Shown: one piece after another, positions 6,509 through 6,930 of the stretch | Layout: every line of letters begins with the position of its first letter | Position numbering within the stretch: the stretch's first letter is position 1 | Assembly (NCBI GenBank): GCA_021160355.1 | Contig: JAGHCS010000002.1 | Location: 1 to 6,930 of the forward strand | DNA: 6,930 nucleotides | Reading direction: 5' to 3' | From: Candidatus Cloacimonadota bacterium | GTDB lineage: Bacteria > Cloacimonadota > Cloacimonadia > JGIOTU-2 | Notes under the pieces: model-generated | What the model was told of the DNA's origin: nothing | What the model saw: only the letters and a program-made list of their open reading frames with translations | Databases searched by the model: none | Position numbers and translations under genes: made by a program

Positions 6509-6569
6509 CAAAAGCACCACGAGACCAAACCGACGATACGCTTGTTATAGGAATTTTATTCATAAATGT

Positions 6570-6930
6570 TCACTTAAAGATAGATTCAAATATTGGTTTC
6601 AAATCCCAGATTTCTACTGGTTTTGTGAGATAAGCAACTGGCTTAGTTTTTTGAGCACGTTCATAAATCTCAGGTTCTACATAACCTGTCATAAAGATAA
6701 TTGGAATATTTGATTTCTCAGTTATTACTTCGGCAGCTTCTATGCCGTCAATTTCACCGACAAGATTTATATCCATTAAAATCAAATCAGGGGTTGTACT
6801 TTGCACAAATTCAATTGCTTCTTCTCCTGTCGTAATACAACCACAAACTAAATATCCCTCATATTTAATTTGTATTTTCAACCAAGCTGAAAGCAAAACT
6901 TCATCTTCTACGATTAAAATACTTTTTTGG
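6570..6930 (-). CDS. Response regulator receiver (CheY-like) domain, 5' end beyond window
   Basis: The - strand frame is open to the window edge and reads KSILIVEDEVLLSAWL at its N-terminus, so the TTG at 6896 is internal and the true start lies at or beyond 6930. All receiver residues are present: the acidic pair in VEDE, the phospho-acceptor aspartate in LILMDINL, the switch threonine in IPIIFMTGY and the lysine in AYLTKPV. The frame ends soon after the last helix (PIFESIFK), leaving no output domain downstream. It is either a single-domain CheY/Spo0F-type regulator or the C-terminal receiver of a hybrid histidine kinase. The start is missing, so these cannot be told apart. GC content is about 35% over 6601-6840, lower than the preceding genes, which suggests a different origin. 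Confidence 0.88.
   Translation of the reverse strand, partial: QKSILIVEDEVLLSAWLKIQIKYEGYLVCGCITTGEEAIEFVQSTTPDLILMDINLVGEIDGIEAAEVITEKSNIPIIFMTGYVEPEIYERAQKTKPVAYLTKPVEIWDLKPIFESIFK

Larger units (their letters stand above)
6425..6551. mobile_element. attC-like element B (structured, candidate cassette boundary)
   Basis: The ends ACCTAAT (6425-6431) and GTTATAG (6544-6550) are imperfect R''/R' boxes. CCTA (6426-6429) pairs with TAGG (6548-6551). An unpaired spacer follows, and then GCGTGT (6437-6442) pairs with ATACGC (6536-6541), including one G-T pair. This short-stem/spacer/short-stem layout around a variable, hairpin-bearing centre is characteristic of attC sites. The length of about 127 bases is also in range. 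The centre contains two strong inverted repeats, at 6444-6469 and 6487-6508. It separates the SnoaL-like gene from the receiver gene, both on the - strand. A non-integron dispersed intergenic repeat is the main alternative. Confidence 0.4.

Noticed and set aside
1..6930. CRISPR array, tRNA or rRNA genes, insertion sequence
   Set aside because: I saw no regularly spaced repeats, cloverleaf-type sequence, rRNA segments or transposase motifs on either strand.

Overview
The window holds a compact bacterial operon on the + strand (1-5709) followed by an accessory stretch (about 5775-6930) whose genes all lie on the - strand. The start looks chromosomal and housekeeping: rsmI (16S rRNA 2'-O-methyltransferase, cut by the window edge) and a CCA-adding tRNA nucleotidyltransferase with an HD domain. 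Five genes follow in the same orientation: a DUF711 protein, a cysteine-rich DUF3795 protein, an AhpD-like carboxymuconolactone decarboxylase-fold protein, an fRMsr-type GAF protein (free methionine-R-sulfoxide reductase family) and a ROK-family sugar kinase. Junctions run from an 11-base overlap to a 39-base gap, and no convincing terminator interrupts the series, so all seven genes could be one transcription unit. Two themes emerge: RNA maturation (rsmI, cca) and a cysteine/redox group (DUF3795, AhpD-like, fRMsr).

After the kinase the character changes. A broken SnoaL-like (ester cyclase/NTF2-fold) gene on the - strand has one in-frame TAG at codon 48 and is otherwise intact. It lies between two structured intergenic elements (5775-5869 and 6425-6551) whose ends resemble the R''/R' boxes of integron attC recombination sites. 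Element A matches RYYYAAC...GTTRRRY exactly. Element B matches imperfectly but has the two short end stems plus internal hairpins. Beyond element B is a - strand receiver domain, cut by the right edge of the window. It is clearly AT-richer (about 35% GC over 6601-6840) than the SnoaL gene (about 48% over 5941-6180). The simplest reading is one or two mobile gene cassettes, or cassette-like insertions, next to a conserved operon. No integrase is visible, so this is inference.

The taxon cannot be fixed from the sequence. DUF711, DUF3795, an HD-containing CCA enzyme, a zinc-motif-less ROK kinase and an fRMsr with TEHTRIP in place of the usual cysteine would fit an anaerobic bacterium of the Bacteroidota/Chlorobiota/Cloacimonadota (FCB) type, or a spirochaete, of moderate to low GC. 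This is a weak inference. Apart from the cassette-like region, the most notable points are the TAG in the SnoaL gene and the fRMsr active-site substitution. I see no clearly new multigene defence or biosynthetic system.
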